In this document: piece after piece, positions 1 through 8,333 of the stretch
How the letters are laid out: the number at the start of each line of letters is the position of its first letter
How positions within the stretch are numbered: the stretch's first letter is position 1
Source: JAUVXY01 sp964392345
Lineage (GTDB): Bacteria > Actinomycetota > Humimicrobiia > Humimicrobiales > Humimicrobiaceae
Assembly: GCA_964392345.1 (NCBI GenBank)
Contig: CAYMPQ010000016.1
Coordinates: 1 to 27,532 of the forward strand
Direction: 5' to 3'
Length of the DNA stretch: 27,532 nucleotides
The notes under the pieces: generated by a model
The model's input: only the letters and a program-made list of their open reading frames with translations
Database searches by the model: none
Told to the model about the DNA's origin: nothing
Program-made: the position numbers and the translations under genes

Positions 1-48
1 TCCAACATTTTTTTTATGCATCTTTAGTGATTCAGTGTAAATATCCAT
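1..48 (-). CDS. Probable NAD(P)-dependent malic enzyme, N-terminal fragment (cut by window edge)
   Basis: Sixteen codons run off the left edge, starting at an ATG at 48-46 behind a good GGAGGA ribosome-binding site. The peptide MDIYTESLKMHKKNVG resembles the start of bacterial malic enzymes, which typically open with a short helix containing a 'SLxLHxxxxGKIE' pattern just before the conserved body. Malic enzyme decarboxylates malate to pyruvate. The gene starts 22 bases after the pabC stop and is probably co-transcribed with it. With only 16 residues the family call rests on resemblance; the existence of a start with a ribosome-binding site is firmer than the product name. Confidence 0.5.
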   Translation of the reverse strand, partial: MDIYTESLKMHKKNVG

Positions 49-70
49 TTTCCTCCAATCAATTATTTTT

Positions 71-952
71 CTATTTAATTATCTCTTTATATACATTTAC
101 TTTTTCTTTGTATAGCTGCATTAACTTCGCTGTAAAGTAACCTGGTATTTTTCCATTGGCCCTATGCTTGTCTATCTCGCTTACAGGCATGATCTCCGCT
201 ATAGAATTTGTTATAAAAATTTCATCTGCCCCTGCAATATCAAAATAGTGAGTTTTTCTCTGTTTTAGCCTTATCTTGTTTTCCCTGCATATATCTGCTA
301 CAACTCCCCTTGTTATTCCCGGCAAAATATTCTGCGTGAGTGGCGGTGTATATATAATGTTATCCTTTATATAAAATATATTCGATGTTGCACCTTCAAG
401 AACCAGATGATCCCTGGTTAAAAATATCGCTTCCTGGACTCCATTCAGGTAAGCTTCATCTCTTGCATAAATATTCTCAAAATAATTTAAGAGTTTGTGT
501 ATATAAAGCGGGTTTCCTATACGCACCCTTTTTACAGAAGAAGAGACAACCTTTATCCCTTTTTCATAATTATAATCAGGATAAGAAATTAGCTCTTTAG
601 CAATTATTATTAAATTTGGGCTGGCTGAACTTTCAAAATGAAGCCCTCCGTTGTAAATTCCTCTTGTAACTATTAGTTTAATATATGAGTCGCATGCATT
701 TAACCTATTTTTATTAAGAATTTTTTGGACAGCTAATTTAACATAAGATTTATCAAAATTTAATTTATATTTTAAAATGTTAAGTGAAGAAAAAAGCCTT
801 TGAAGGTGGGCATCAAACATAAATATATTTCCGCTATAGCCTCTCATTGTTTCAAACAAGCCGTCCCCGTATAAAAACCCTCTGTCTCCAACTGGAATTT
901 TGGCTTTGTTTTTTGTAACTAACTTTTTATTAATAAAAATATATTTACTCAT
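71..952 (-). CDS. pabC: Class IV aminotransferase-fold enzyme, probable 4-amino-4-deoxychorismate lyase
   Basis: The 293-residue protein is a fold-type IV PLP enzyme. It has the early GDGLFET motif (residues 29-35), a likely Schiff-base lysine K153 in the HKLLNY segment, E186 in LEGATSN, and a late GITR phosphate-binding motif. PabC converts aminodeoxychorismate to p-aminobenzoate plus pyruvate, the last step before dihydropteroate synthesis. Sequence alone does not separate it cleanly from branched-chain or D-amino acid aminotransferases of the same fold. The call depends on its position downstream of pabA and pabB on the same strand. It is separated from pabB by a HicB gene and a HicA remnant, and no strong ribosome-binding site is visible before its ATG. 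Confidence 0.75.
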   Translation of the reverse strand: MSKYIFINKKLVTKNKAKIPVGDRGFLYGDGLFETMRGYSGNIFMFDAHLQRLFSSLNILKYKLNFDKSYVKLAVQKILNKNRLNACDSYIKLIVTRGIYNGGLHFESSASPNLIIIAKELISYPDYNYEKGIKVVSSSVKRVRIGNPLYIHKLLNYFENIYARDEAYLNGVQEAIFLTRDHLVLEGATSNIFYIKDNIIYTPPLTQNILPGITRGVVADICRENKIRLKQRKTHYFDIAGADEIFITNSIAEIMPVSEIDKHRANGKIPGYFTAKLMQLYKEKVNVYKEIIK

Positions 953-1012
953 AAACTTTTACACAACAGACATTTTCATATCTTCTTCTATACCCCAAAG
1001 TACTGCTATCTC

Positions 1013-1105
1013 TTATTCTATTTCTTCCCAATTAGCCTTGTTTATATGTGCATTTTTGAAATACTTTATTATGTTACTTCTCTTTATTGGACCAAACTTC
1101 GGCAT
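1013..1105 (-). pseudogene. HicA toxin remnant with internal deletion (30 codons)
   Basis: The ATG overlaps the hicB stop (TAATG), the usual coupling of this toxin-antitoxin pair. The 30-residue product opens MPKFGPIKRSNIIKY, matching the N-terminus of HicA-type mRNA interferases. It closes with FKNAHINKANWEEIE, matching their C-terminal helix, commonly of the form 'ILRxAGIxxxxWExL'. The central part, roughly 40 residues and including the catalytic histidine in the GGKHxxF segment, is missing. The reading frame stops at TAA after the C-terminal motif. I infer an internal deletion leaving a non-toxic stub. The remaining 60 bases before pabC hold no gene. Confidence 0.6.
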
Positions 1106-1350
1106 TACACTGAAACTTTCTTAATCTTTAGGCTTATTCCATCAATAATCGGGACAGACAGATTCCTTGAAATTCTAAAAAGCAACCATTCTTCCAAAAC
1201 CTCTTCTAACCCATCCCGACATTTCTCTAAGCTATCAGCATTGGAGTATACTCCACTAAAACCAGGAATTTCTCCATAATATGAATTATCCTCTTGTAGA
1301 ATTTCATATTTAGCTTTTCTCATTGCACTTGATATATATTTCGACAGCAT
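1105..1350 (-). CDS. hicB: HicB-family antitoxin
   Basis: The 81-residue protein has the typical opening of short HicB antitoxins (MLSKYISSAMRKAKYEI) and the partial RNase-H-like core with 'YYGEIPGFSGVYSNADSLEKC'. It ends in a helix-strand segment (LEEVLEEWLLFRIS, then VPIIDG). Intact HicB binds and neutralises HicA and often represses its own operon. Here the partner downstream appears internally deleted, so this is probably an orphan antitoxin. It sits between pabB and pabC on their strand, 121 bases after pabB, suggesting insertion into a folate operon. Confidence 0.8.
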   Translation of the reverse strand: MLSKYISSAMRKAKYEILQEDNSYYGEIPGFSGVYSNADSLEKCRDGLEEVLEEWLLFRISRNLSVPIIDGISLKIKKVSV

Positions 1351-1471
1351 TTAATGCTCCATTCGTAAAATATTTAATAGAATTATCATTAATAATTTCC
1401 TTGTAATTATAACATACAGATGAAATATTTCTTTATAAACACAAGGCAATCTTTCCAGTCAATGTAATTTC

Positions 1472-3109
1472 CTACAGCAGCTTTTTTAGATTCTTTGCCT
1501 CAAAAAATTTTAAAGTCTCTTTAAGGGCAATCCCCTTATCAAGGGTCTCATCATATTCATCCCCAGAATTGGAGTCCTCTACTATTCCGCCGCCTACATT
1601 ATAATAAAACCTACTTCCCTTTACAACAAATGTCCTGATTACAATATTTAAGTCCATGACACTGCCAATTCCAATATAACCCATAGAACCCGTATAGATG
1701 CCCCGGGCCACTGGTTCAAGTTCGTCAATTATTTCCATAGCTCTTATTTTAGGAGCCCCGGTAATGGATCCACCGGGGAAAGCAGCTTTTATTATATCTG
1801 CTATATCATATCCTTTTTTTACTTTGCCTGTTACCGTAGAAACAGAATGAAATACTCTGGCATATTTTTCTATAACAGCATGCTCAAAAACTTTTACACT
1901 TCCATAATAGCAAAATTTCCCTAGATCGTTCCTCTCAAGGTCAACAATCATATTAAGTTCTGCTCTATCTTTTATACTATTTTTTAGTTCCTTTGCATAC
2001 TTTTTATCTTCATTTTCATCTTTGCCTCTTGGCCTGGTTCCTTTTATGGGACGAGTTTCTATAATACCATCTTTTAAAAATAAAAATCTTTCCGGCGAAG
2101 AGCTTCCTATGCTTAGTTCAGGAAATTTTATAAACGCAGAGAATGGAGCGGCATTTTTTTCTCTTAATATATAGTACAAGTCGGCTGGATCTACTTGTAA
2201 ATTACATTCAAATCTTTGGCTAAAATTTACTTGATAAATATCGCCGTCATGTATATATTTTTTAGTTTTTGTTATACCTTGCAGATAATTCTTTCTGGTA
2301 AAATTAGACTTAAGATCTATACTTGGAATATTTTTTTTGTAATATTTGTCTATTATGCTTTTTTTTATTTCACTAAAGCCATTATTTTTATTGTCAATAT
2401 TAATCTCCTGCTTGCAGCAACTCAGTCTCCCGGCAACTTCCCTTTTTTCTAAATCAACCCTTTTTGCTAAACCTTTGTCCTCAAAATCATAATCTATATA
2501 GTCACCAGGCAAAAAAATAATATCAGTACTGCTGCCACACTTCCTGTCTTTTGATTTTATTTGAAAATTTCTAATAAAATACCATTTATTTTCATCATGG
2601 CTATAGGAAATTAATTTGTCATAATATGTAAAATAAAACAATGGAAGGCTGATATCATACAGAACGCTTTGGGGAAGCTTTTCAATATAATTTTTTAAAT
2701 CATAAGAAAAATAACCTATAAATCCTCCTTTAAAATCTGGCAATTTAAAATCAACCGATGCAGCTTCTCTGATTTTATTTCCATCTATAAACAAGGTTCT
2801 AATGCTATTTTTGTCATCCTCTAAAGAGCCGCCTGTGTAACTGCCAATATTTTGTTTTAAAAAAAATAATGGATGCTGATAAGAATAATATTTTATACCT
2901 TTGGAAATAATATTAAACTCATTCCTGTAGCCAAAGCTTTTTATTGTAAATTTTGGATCCCATGCAATATAAGAAAATTTAGAATATTTATCTGGAGTTA
3001 AACTGCTGTCTAAAAAACACAAATATTCGCTGCCTCTTAAAACATAAGCTGCATCCTGGGGAAGTATGTCCAAATTACTGATAACTGAGGTTGTTGAAAG
3101 GACTTTCAT
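1472..3109 (-). CDS. pabB: Aminodeoxychorismate synthase component I
   Basis: The 545-residue chorismate-binding enzyme joins ammonia from PabA to chorismate to make aminodeoxychorismate for folate. Residues 280-545 form the catalytic half with GDIYQVNFSQRF (289-300), SSPERFL and ETRPIKGTRPRG. Lysine K356 in PIKGT is the diagnostic PabB residue; anthranilate synthase TrpE has alanine there. Downstream are the conserved IVDLERNDLG and GGSITGAPK motifs. The N-terminal half is divergent, as is usual in this family. Its ATG overlaps the pabA stop (ATGA), so the two subunits are translationally coupled. Confidence 0.88.
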   Translation of the reverse strand: MKVLSTTSVISNLDILPQDAAYVLRGSEYLCFLDSSLTPDKYSKFSYIAWDPKFTIKSFGYRNEFNIISKGIKYYSYQHPLFFLKQNIGSYTGGSLEDDKNSIRTLFIDGNKIREAASVDFKLPDFKGGFIGYFSYDLKNYIEKLPQSVLYDISLPLFYFTYYDKLISYSHDENKWYFIRNFQIKSKDRKCGSSTDIIFLPGDYIDYDFEDKGLAKRVDLEKREVAGRLSCCKQEINIDNKNNGFSEIKKSIIDKYYKKNIPSIDLKSNFTRKNYLQGITKTKKYIHDGDIYQVNFSQRFECNLQVDPADLYYILREKNAAPFSAFIKFPELSIGSSSPERFLFLKDGIIETRPIKGTRPRGKDENEDKKYAKELKNSIKDRAELNMIVDLERNDLGKFCYYGSVKVFEHAVIEKYARVFHSVSTVTGKVKKGYDIADIIKAAFPGGSITGAPKIRAMEIIDELEPVARGIYTGSMGYIGIGSVMDLNIVIRTFVVKGSRFYYNVGGGIVEDSNSGDEYDETLDKGIALKETLKFFEAKNLKKLL

Positions 3110-3711
3110 AAGTTAATAAAGTTTTTCAATATTTTTAGCCCGCATGGAGTCAGGAAGGATTCGGGGTGAAATTGTATCCCTTCTAATTTATAATTTTTAT
3201 GTCTTATCCCCATTACAATACCATCTTCGGTGTGAGCAGTTATTTCAAGAAAAGGTGGGATAGTATCTTTCTTTAAAATCAAAGAATGGTATCTTGCAGC
3301 TTCAAAAGGATTTTCAATATCATCAAAAATAGTATTTCCATCATGATAAATAAGTGAGGTCTTACCGTGAACCACTATCCCAGAATTTATAACTTCTGCG
3401 CCAAATACTTCTCCCATACATTGATGCCCAAGGCAAACCCCTAAAATTGGTATTTTTTTATAAAAATATTTAATCATCTCTTTTGAAATTCCTGCATCAA
3501 TCGGTCTTCCGGGACCTGGTGAAATAACAATTTTAGATGGTGACATTTTCTCAATACCTGAGATGCTAATTTTATCATTTCTACTGACTTTTATATTCGC
3601 TCCTAATACCCCGAGGTATTGTACAAGATTAAAAGTAAATGAATCATAATTATCTATCATCAATATATCTATTTTTTTAGTCTCAGTAATTGTACCCATT
3701 TTCACCTTCAA
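3106..3711 (-). CDS. pabA: Aminodeoxychorismate synthase component II (glutamine amidotransferase)
   Basis: The 201-residue class I glutamine amidotransferase supplies ammonia to PabB. The catalytic nucleophile is C93 in GVCLGHQ; H182 and E184 in FHPESFLTP complete the triad. The oxyanion segment ISPGPGRP (63-70) and the N-terminal DNYDSFTFNLVQ are typical of PabA/TrpG. The same fold serves anthranilate synthase, and a single amidotransferase can serve both. The overlap with pabB, which has the PabB-type lysine, favours folate. The first dozen residues before the IDILMIDNYDSF core are longer than usual, so an internal start at M5 is possible. Confidence 0.9.
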   Translation of the reverse strand: MKVKMGTITETKKIDILMIDNYDSFTFNLVQYLGVLGANIKVSRNDKISISGIEKMSPSKIVISPGPGRPIDAGISKEMIKYFYKKIPILGVCLGHQCMGEVFGAEVINSGIVVHGKTSLIYHDGNTIFDDIENPFEAARYHSLILKKDTIPPFLEITAHTEDGIVMGIRHKNYKLEGIQFHPESFLTPCGLKILKNFINL

Positions 3712-3837
3712 TCCAAACTTCTCATTACCACTTACCTGGTCTTATTTATACTATCATCTTATTAATTATTTCAACAGAAACAAAAAAGTTTAATGCTTTT
3801 CTAATAATAAGAATATGTATTATATTAAAAGCTTAAA

Positions 3838-3865
3838 AAAATCTCAAAAACTTCTTTGGGATTTT
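3838..3865 (-). terminator. Rho-independent terminator after vapC
   Basis: An 11-base stem (AAAATCCCAAA with TTTGAGATTTT on the minus strand, one C-A mismatch) with a 6-base loop is followed by a run of T ending TTTTTTTA. It lies 23 bases after the vapC stop and separates vapBC from the distance to pabA downstream. Confidence 0.55.
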
Positions 3866-3887
3866 AAAGAATATAAAATGCAGAGGA

Positions 3888-4301
3888 CTATTCTGGATTA
3901 ATTTGCTTTATAAAATCCAGCTTTTTAAAATCTTTATCAAACGTAACTATTTGATCACATCCATTCTTTTTAGCATGGCTTGCTAAATATGCGTCCACAA
4001 AATCAATATTATTTTTTTCATATAGATTTAAGGCACTCAAAATAATTAATCTATTTTCCAAGACTGTATTATCAATTTCAGCTATTGCGATTATCTTTTC
4101 TACAATTTCTCTTCTATTTAGGCTATAGAGGCTATCTAGAACATAAACAATCTCCGCAATAATAAGATCGCATACAAATAATTCATAGTTACCACTAACA
4201 ACTTGCCTTAAAAAAATTTTTGATTTCTCTGCCTGTTCTGGAGGACTGTTGGTAAATAACCGTATAAAAAGATTGGTGTCAGCATAAATTCTATTTTTCA
4301 A
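3888..4301 (-). CDS. vapC: VapC-type PIN-domain ribonuclease toxin
   Basis: The 137-residue PIN-domain protein shows the four acidic metal-binding positions of VapC toxins: D8 in YADTN, E50 in IIAEIVYVL, D103 in DFVDAYLA and D122 in IVTFDKDF. VapC proteins cleave specific RNAs, often tRNAs, in a Mg-dependent way and are held inactive by a partner antitoxin. The start codon overlaps the antitoxin stop (ATGA). All catalytic positions are intact, so the toxin is probably functional, unlike the HicA remnant nearby. The RNA target cannot be read from sequence. Confidence 0.85.
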   Translation of the reverse strand: MKNRIYADTNLFIRLFTNSPPEQAEKSKIFLRQVVSGNYELFVCDLIIAEIVYVLDSLYSLNRREIVEKIIAIAEIDNTVLENRLIILSALNLYEKNNIDFVDAYLASHAKKNGCDQIVTFDKDFKKLDFIKQINPE

Positions 4302-4546
4302 AATCCTGCCTTCTTTACCATATAGTCATGTGCTCTCTTTTCAATTTCTTTCCAGCTTAAATTCCCTACTTCCTTTGGAACTTTAACAGAACCCTGAAGA
4401 TCAAAAATAGAAGGTATCTTTTTTATAATAGCTATGTTCCCTTCTAATTTAATTAATACTTTATCTCCTTCTTTTAGAATAAGCTGTTCCCTTATAACTT
4501 TAGGAATCGTTATTTGTCCCTTCTTGGTTACTGTGGTCGCTTTCAT
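4298..4546 (-). CDS. vapB: AbrB/SpoVT-type antitoxin of the VapBC pair
   Basis: The 82-residue protein begins with a swapped-hairpin AbrB DNA-binding domain: ATTVTKKGQITIPKVIRE followed by GDKVLIKLEG and IAIIKKI. The C-terminal tail (KEVGNLSWKEIEKRAHDYMVK) is probably the toxin-binding segment. It would neutralise the adjacent VapC and repress their joint promoter in the 174-base gap shared with the divergent ABC transporter. An AAGGAT ribosome-binding site precedes the ATG. Confidence 0.85.
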   Translation of the reverse strand: MKATTVTKKGQITIPKVIREQLILKEGDKVLIKLEGNIAIIKKIPSIFDLQGSVKVPKEVGNLSWKEIEKRAHDYMVKKAGF

Positions 4547-4720
4547 TTAAAATATCCTTAATTTTTATTTTTGGTATTACTTTATCACTTGAGTAAGGAT
4601 AAGTAAATACAATACTTCTATTTCTCAATCTTATTTTCCCAAACATTAGATATCTTAACATTTTTAAATTAGGATTTTTTACGTTTGATAAAATATAAAA
4701 TTATCTGTAAAATTTCCACT

Positions 4721-5641
4721 ATGATAGAAGTAAGAAACTTAACCAAAAAATTTGAAACAGTAACCGCAGTTGATAATATTTCTTTTGAAATAGCAGAAAG
4801 TGAAATTTTTGGTTTTTTAGGGCCCAACGGTGCAGGAAAAACAACTACTATTAGAATGCTTTCAACTCTTATTTCTCCTACTTCAGGAAAAATAATTGTG
4901 GATGGCAAAGACCCTCAAAAAGATGGGGGGTATATTAGGTCCATAACAGGTCTTCTAACTGAAACACCTGGAATGTATGAAAAGATATCTGGCTATGATA
5001 ATCTGGACTACTACTCCAGTTTTTACAACATCCCGGATAAGAAAAGAAAGGATAACATTAAAAAATATCTAAAGATGTTCGGCCTCTGGGATAGAAAAGA
5101 TGACCTCGCAGGGACATACTCTAAAGGCATGAAACAAAAACTGGCACTGGCCAGAGCGTTAATCCATGAACCTAAAATATTGTTTTTAGACGAACCAACA
5201 GCCGGATTGGATCCAGAAAGCGCCCACATGGTTAGAAACTTTATTGAAAATCTCCAGAAAGAAAAAACAACTGTTTTCCTATGCACCCACAATCTTGAAG
5301 AAGCATCAAGCCTATCAGACAGGGTCTGCATAATAAAAAAGAAAATAATTAAAATTGCATCACTTGTTGAGCTGCAAAGTGACAAAAAAAGCAAAAAGGC
5401 AGAGATTGTATTTAAGGATACTGCCAGAAAATATGTGGAAATATTAAGACAGATAAAAGAAATAACTGACATAGAAGCTCAAGATAATAAAATTAATATA
5501 TCTTTAAAAAACGCCGAAATTATAAACCCAACAATAATTAAGAGCCTGGTAGATAGTGGAGCTGAAATCCTGTATTTTAATGAAATTAAGGCAAGTCTTG
5601 AAGAAATATATTTAGACTTAATAAAGGAAGAAGAAAAATGA
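4721..5641 (+). CDS. ABC-2 exporter ATP-binding protein (NatA-like)
   Basis: The 306-residue ATPase has Walker A GPNGAGKTTT, signature motif YSKGMKQKLALARAL, Walker B ILFLDEPTAGLD and the switch histidine in CTHNLEEA. The start is placed at ATG 4721 (MIEVRNLTKKFE), where family homology begins; a TTG further upstream would add twelve unrelated residues. Such ATPases pair with ABC-2 permeases to export drugs, lipids, bacteriocins or, for NatAB, sodium. The permease gene follows with an ATGA overlap. The substrate is not deducible; the nearby antiporter and MATE exporter make ion export possible but not shown. Confidence 0.88.
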   Translation: MIEVRNLTKKFETVTAVDNISFEIAESEIFGFLGPNGAGKTTTIRMLSTLISPTSGKIIVDGKDPQKDGGYIRSITGLLTETPGMYEKISGYDNLDYYSSFYNIPDKKRKDNIKKYLKMFGLWDRKDDLAGTYSKGMKQKLALARALIHEPKILFLDEPTAGLDPESAHMVRNFIENLQKEKTTVFLCTHNLEEASSLSDRVCIIKKKIIKIASLVELQSDKKSKKAEIVFKDTARKYVEILRQIKEITDIEAQDNKINISLKNAEIINPTIIKSLVDSGAEILYFNEIKASLEEIYLDLIKEEEK

Positions 5642-6426
5642 AGAATGCAGCCATAATTTTTAAAAAAGAAATTAAGGAAGTTATAAAAAACAAAAACATA
5701 TGGATGCCGATTTTAATAATCACCGCAGTTTTTTCTATTGGTATGCCTCTGGCCATTACTATTGGGAGCAATGCTATATTAAAAGACGGTGACACCATTA
5801 ATTTTATCAATAAGGTATTCGGATATACTGATGACCCTATGAGAGTGCTTATTGGCTTTACGATAAAGCAATTCTTAATCTTGTTGCTTATGATCCCAGC
5901 TATGGTGCCAAGTCTTATTGCACCTGCTTCTATAATTATGGAAAAAGAAAGCAATACTTTAGAACCTCTGCTGGCAACACCGATTAAGACTTCCGAACTT
6001 ATGCTTGGAAAATCACTAACTGCTCTTGTTCCAGCTTTTGTTATTTCAACAATAAATTTCATTTTACTGGCAGCTGTAATCGATATAACTTCCTATATAA
6101 AACTTGGCTTTGTTCCGCTGCCAACCATAGAGTGGGTAATCGTAGCTTTCGTTTTAAGCCCAATAATATCTTTTATAATTACAATAATCAGTATCATCGT
6201 TTCATCAAAATCAACCGATATAAGATCTGCGCAGGGAATAGGGTCTATTATTATAATTCCAATTTATGCAATAATTGGTTTTCAGATTGCAGGTTTTTTC
6301 CTTATGAATATAGTATATTTGCTGCTGGGGTGTTTGATTTTAATATTAACCTGCCCACTTCTGTTAAAACTGTGCACTAAGATATTTGACAGAGAAAATG
6401 TCCTCACCAAATGGAAAATGAAGTGA
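5638..6426 (+). CDS. ABC-2 type permease (NatB-like)
   Basis: The 262-residue membrane protein has a short cytosolic N-terminus (IIFKKEIKEVIKNKNIW), a first transmembrane helix, an extracellular loop, and about five further hydrophobic helices. The sequence MEKESNTLEPLLATPIKTSEL after the second helix is the amphipathic coupling region typical of NatB/ABC-2 permeases. It overlaps the ATPase gene by four bases and ends 8 bases from the convergent CBS gene, leaving no room for a terminator. Substrate unknown. Confidence 0.85.
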   Translation: MKNAAIIFKKEIKEVIKNKNIWMPILIITAVFSIGMPLAITIGSNAILKDGDTINFINKVFGYTDDPMRVLIGFTIKQFLILLLMIPAMVPSLIAPASIIMEKESNTLEPLLATPIKTSELMLGKSLTALVPAFVISTINFILLAAVIDITSYIKLGFVPLPTIEWVIVAFVLSPIISFIITIISIIVSSKSTDIRSAQGIGSIIIIPIYAIIGFQIAGFFLMNIVYLLLGCLILILTCPLLLKLCTKIFDRENVLTKWKMK

Positions 6427-6434
6427 AAAGTAGT

Positions 6435-6911
6435 TTACTTATTTGCTTTTTCTTGCTTCTTACCCTTTTTAATCATCGATGCTATGATATCCGCCCTTGT
6501 TATTATTCCTACTAATTTATTGCTTTTATCCAGCACGGGAAGCCTATTTATATTATTGTTTATCATAATATTTGCAACTTTGCTGACTGGCATATCCTCG
6601 TTAACAATTTTTACCTTTCTTGTCATTATATCTTCGACCCTGGTTTCTAAATAATCTTTTGTAGTTTTTGTATAGCTTTCATAATTTTCAAGAAAAGCAA
6701 AGCTGAAAGACAATGGAAAAGGAAGGTTTGATTCTTTAACTATTATATCAGCTTCTGTAGCCATCCCTGCTAATTTACCATCATTATCAACAACAGGCAC
6801 GCCACATATTTTATTTTTTACAAGTAGTTCTGCCAGTTCGCCTACAGTAGCATCTTTATTTATTGTAATAACTTTTTTAGTCATAATATCTTTTGCATGC
6901 AGTTCTTCCAT
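6435..6911 (-). CDS. Twin CBS-domain protein
   Basis: The 158-residue protein consists of two CBS domains: residues about 6-60 (AKDIMTKKVITI ... VPVVDNDGKLAGMATEADII) and about 92-150 (VEDIMTRKVKIV ... LPVLDKSNKLVGIITRADII). CBS pairs bind adenine nucleotides such as ATP, AMP or cyclic dinucleotides and regulate partner proteins. No catalytic domain is attached. The gene follows the antiporter by 34 bases on the same strand, so it may be a nucleotide sensor for that transporter; that link is inference. Confidence 0.85.
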   Translation of the reverse strand: MEELHAKDIMTKKVITINKDATVGELAELLVKNKICGVPVVDNDGKLAGMATEADIIVKESNLPFPLSFSFAFLENYESYTKTTKDYLETRVEDIMTRKVKIVNEDMPVSKVANIMINNNINRLPVLDKSNKLVGIITRADIIASMIKKGKKQEKANK

Positions 6912-6945
6912 ATCACACTCCTATCCAATATGTAAATGTTTGTAG

Positions 6946-8187
6946 CTAATCTTTTTTAAATGCATTTCCCGACTTAAAAATAGCATATTTTGTCAAAGGA
7001 GGAGCAATTATTTCATTTATAATAACTGACGCTAAAATACCATTTACCATTATACTGCTCATGCTTGAAAAAGCATCATGTTGTTTTATCAACATGGCCA
7101 ATCCTATTGTAACTCCAGCTATTGGAAACAAGCCAAAACTAAGATATTTCTTAATTATTGGCTGAGCATGAGAAAAAGATGCTCCTACATTAACACCAAT
7201 AAATTTGCCAATAAATCTAAAAACAACCAGTGCTGCGCCAAGTATTCCAGCTGTTTTTATAACACCCAAATCAAAGTGGGCACCCGCTAAAGTAAAGAAC
7301 ATGGCAAAAATTACATTTTCAATATTATTAATCACACCAAACATGTCTTCATTATCACGTATTTTATTCACTATAACAAAACCCATGGTCATATTTGCCA
7401 TAATACTTGAAATACCCAGGGCCTTTGTTAAGCCAATACACAAAAAAATTGTGCCCAAGACCATTGCCAGCAGTTGAGGCCTCTTTTTAATAAAGCGGCT
7501 TACATAAGCCAGCACAAAACCAAGGATAGCTCCTAAAATTATAGAACCAATAATGTCAACTGCTGGAAGCAACAGCATATTATATAATGAAATACTTTGG
7601 AAACCACCCATTAATGATTCAGCAACATTTGAACCAACAGCATAAGCAATAACCGCAATCGCATCATCCAGTACAATTATTGCAAGCAGCGTTGTAGTAA
7701 AAGACCCACCTGCCCGATATTCACGTATTATGGCTAAAGTTGCAGCCGGAGCAGTAGCACATGAGATAGCACCAAGAACAATAGCCATTGGTAAAAAGCT
7801 GTGATATGAGCTAAGACTTGGATCCCCTACTCTGATAATAAATGGTCCAAGAAATGCTATTGGAATAGTAACAAATATCCAGGCGCCTAACGCTTCAAAT
7901 GGAGTAATTACTGCAATATTTTTCCCAAATTTCTTTAATTTCTTAAGATAAAGTCCACCGCCTACCAAATAGCCAATGACACCCAGACTAACATCAGTAA
8001 TTATGTTTAACTCACCATCAATTAACTCTCTGGGTACGATATTTAGCAAACTTATGCAAATGCCAATAATAATATAGCCGCTAATAGTTGGAACTTTAAG
8101 TTTTTTAGCAGCAAACCCACCTAAAAGCCCAATCACTACAAACAAACCAACAGCCAATATTGAGTTTACTTCAAAATTCCAACTCAC
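6946..8187 (-). CDS. CPA2-family cation/proton antiporter
   Basis: The 413-residue protein has about twelve hydrophobic helices spaced through its whole length. It carries the CPA-type transport site: an unwound segment CATAPAATLAI (143-153) and the paired aspartates D174-D175 in IVLDDAIAVIAY. These aspartates mark electrogenic Na+/H+-type exchange. A glycine-rich N-terminal GLLGGFAAKKLKVPTISGYIIIG is also typical of CPA2. There is no RCK/TrkA-N domain, unlike KefB/KefC; the separate CBS protein downstream may supply regulation. Divergent from the MATE gene across a 146-base gap. Confidence 0.85.
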   Translation of the reverse strand: MSWNFEVNSILAVGLFVVIGLLGGFAAKKLKVPTISGYIIIGICISLLNIVPRELIDGELNIITDVSLGVIGYLVGGGLYLKKLKKFGKNIAVITPFEALGAWIFVTIPIAFLGPFIIRVGDPSLSSYHSFLPMAIVLGAISCATAPAATLAIIREYRAGGSFTTTLLAIIVLDDAIAVIAYAVGSNVAESLMGGFQSISLYNMLLLPAVDIIGSIILGAILGFVLAYVSRFIKKRPQLLAMVLGTIFLCIGLTKALGISSIMANMTMGFVIVNKIRDNEDMFGVINNIENVIFAMFFTLAGAHFDLGVIKTAGILGAALVVFRFIGKFIGVNVGASFSHAQPIIKKYLSFGLFPIAGVTIGLAMLIKQHDAFSSMSSIMVNGILASVIINEIIAPPLTKYAIFKSGNAFKKD

Positions 8188-8333
8188 CTTTAAATCCCCT
8201 TTGTATTGATAAAATTACATCATAATTAGCAATATTAGCATTTTACTCCTGGCTTTGTTGTTGTCAATATAATTGTGCTTATTTCATAAATCAAATATAA
8301 TTTTACTTTATTAATTTTCTAAATATTAAAATT

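Noticed and set aside
1472..3711. Anthranilate synthase (trpE/trpG) instead of pabB/pabA
   Set aside because: The catalytic subunit has lysine in PIKGT (K356), the aminodeoxychorismate synthase residue; TrpE has alanine. No other trp gene is adjacent, and a class IV PLP enzyme follows.
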